Below are positions 33,425 to 33,924 of a stretch of DNA of 33,924 nucleotides, in pieces. The stretch lies in assembly GCA_905234655.1 (NCBI GenBank), contig CAJOJG010000036.1, forward strand, positions 1-33,924, read 5' to 3'. How positions within the stretch are numbered: the first letter of the stretch is position 1; every line of letters begins with the position of its first letter. Under the pieces are notes generated by a model that saw only the letters and a list, made by a program, of their open reading frames with translations, was not told the origin of the DNA and searched no databases. Source of the DNA: an uncultured Bacteroidales bacterium (GTDB lineage Bacteria; Bacteroidota; Bacteroidia; Bacteroidales; UBA3824). The position numbers and the translations under genes were made by a program.

Positions 33425-33440
33425 TTCAAGCGTACTTGAA
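33425..33440 (-). promoter_or_regulatory. Palindrome in the leader of the small lipoprotein gene
   Basis: TTCAAG-CGTA-CTTGAA, a perfect 6-bp inverted repeat, begins 12 bases downstream of the -7 box at 33453-33460. It could be a repressor site or a small leader hairpin. Confidence 0.4.
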
Positions 33441-33452
33441 CTATTGACAGTG

Positions 33453-33484
33453 CAAATGTAAAAAATTAAAATGTAGTTTACAAA
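33453..33484 (-). promoter_or_regulatory. Promoter of the small lipoprotein gene
   Basis: On the minus strand TTTG, 20 bases, then TACATTTG, a full match to the Bacteroides consensus. It supports expression of the small gene at 33212-33373. Confidence 0.75.
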
Positions 33485-33524
33485 CTTTTTGAAAGAAATT
33501 TTAATTTTTTGTTAAGAAAAAATT

Positions 33525-33566
33525 AAATCCGCAGGGAAAGCCACCAAAAACTTCCCCTGCGGATTT
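33525..33566 (-). terminator. Intrinsic terminator of kdgK
   Basis: A 16-bp stem (AAATCCGCAGGGAAAG with CTTCCCCTGCGGATTT, one mismatch) with a 10-nt loop, followed on the minus strand by an AT-rich, T-containing run. It lies 33 bases after the kdgK stop. Confidence 0.8.
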
Positions 33567-33567
33567 T

Positions 33568-33599
33568 TCAATTTTCAATTGTCAATTTTCAATTTTGAA
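33568..33599. repeat. CAATTTT short-unit repeat
   Basis: Four CAATTTT/CAATTGT units in a row between the kdgK stop and its terminator. Such runs are common in Bacteroidota intergenic DNA; no function inferred. Confidence 0.6.
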
Positions 33600-33924
33600 T
33601 TACCTGCTCACCCTGCCGCTGGCGTCGCCTGACATCAGTTTCTCGACCTCGGCTACTGTAACGCGGTTGTAGTCGCCGTAGATGGTGTGTTTGAGGCACG
33701 ATGCTGCGACGGCGAAGTTGAGAGCCTTCTGGTCGTCGCCGGTGTAGGTCTGCAAGCCGTAAATCAAACCTCCCATGAACGAATCGCCGCCGCCTACACG
33801 GTCAACAATGTGGGTGATTTGGTACTCGGGCGACTTGTAGAGCGTCTTGCCGTCGTAGAGGACGCCCGCCCAGTTGTTGTGGTTGGCGTTGATGGAGCTG
33901 CGGAGCGTTGTGATTACCTTCTTA
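33600..33924 (-). CDS. kdgK: 2-dehydro-3-deoxygluconokinase, C-terminal part
   Basis: Partial gene: the last 107 residues and stop codon; the 5' part lies beyond the window end. It encodes a PfkB-family sugar kinase. The catalytic motif DRVGGGDSFMGGLIYGL is visible, with the base Asp in GGGDS and the anion-hole glycines before it. It then has LNFAVAASCLKHTI and ends SGRVSR. The segment TTLRSSINANHNNWAGVLYD and this ending match KDG kinases of Bacteroides as I recall them. The enzyme phosphorylates 2-keto-3-deoxygluconate to KDPG in uronate breakdown. The gene is followed by a terminator, so no downstream partner is co-transcribed here. Confidence 0.88.
   Translation of the reverse strand, partial: KKVITTLRSSINANHNNWAGVLYDGKTLYKSPEYQITHIVDRVGGGDSFMGGLIYGLQTYTGDDQKALNFAVAASCLKHTIYGDYNRVTVAEVEKLMSGDASGRVSR

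Overview
The window looks like chromosomal DNA from a member of the Bacteroidales (phylum Bacteroidota). The evidence is a SusC/SusD pair, a MurF-Alr fusion gene, DUF4143 ATPases, DUF2723 and DUF6057 membrane proteins, a PfkB-type KDG kinase of the Bacteroides kind, few Shine-Dalgarno sites, and many promoters of the form TTTG-N19..21-TAnnTTTG (the Bacteroides primary-sigma consensus). I cannot name the genus. No rRNA, tRNA, CRISPR array or complete insertion sequence was seen.

Layout. 1-2.7 kb is an accessory patch: an AAA/DUF4143 ATPase on the + strand, about 500 bases without an intact gene, then a minus-strand AbiEi antitoxin whose AbiEii toxin partner is reduced to a 55-codon remnant. 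2.8-9.7 kb (minus) is a five-gene cluster: DUF6057 membrane protein, heme-motif PD40 propeller lipoprotein, DUF4369 lipoprotein, then a second DUF6057 plus propeller pair. It is a duplicated two-gene module of unknown function and the best candidate here for an undescribed system. 9.8-16.5 kb (minus) is a SusC-SusD-third lipoprotein glycan-uptake operon with its own promoter and terminator. 16.8-23.4 kb (plus) holds lepA, a DUF2723 GT-C type membrane protein, a polysaccharide deacetylase overlapping it by 4 bp, and a CvpA-family protein.

23.5-28.8 kb (plus) starts with an in-frame fused remnant of an antitoxin/PIN-toxin pair, overlapping a CvfB-type S1 RNA-binding protein. Next is a MurF-Alr fusion whose MurF half has lost its ATP-binding loop while the alanine racemase half looks intact. 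Then come a three-copy palindrome array with an exact 33-bp period and a second DUF4143 ATPase bracketed by two near-identical 35-bp inverted repeats. 28.9-31.4 kb (plus) is an outer-membrane beta-barrel gene broken by an internal deletion and frameshift. 31.5-33.9 kb (minus) carries an HtrA/DegQ protease, a 53-residue lipoprotein with a strong promoter and terminator, and the 3' end of kdgK at the window edge.

A common thread is that several accessory genes (AbiEii, PIN toxin, outer-membrane barrel) keep both ends but have lost internal parts, while the housekeeping genes are intact. All family assignments are from reading the sequence and recalling family motifs; no search was run.
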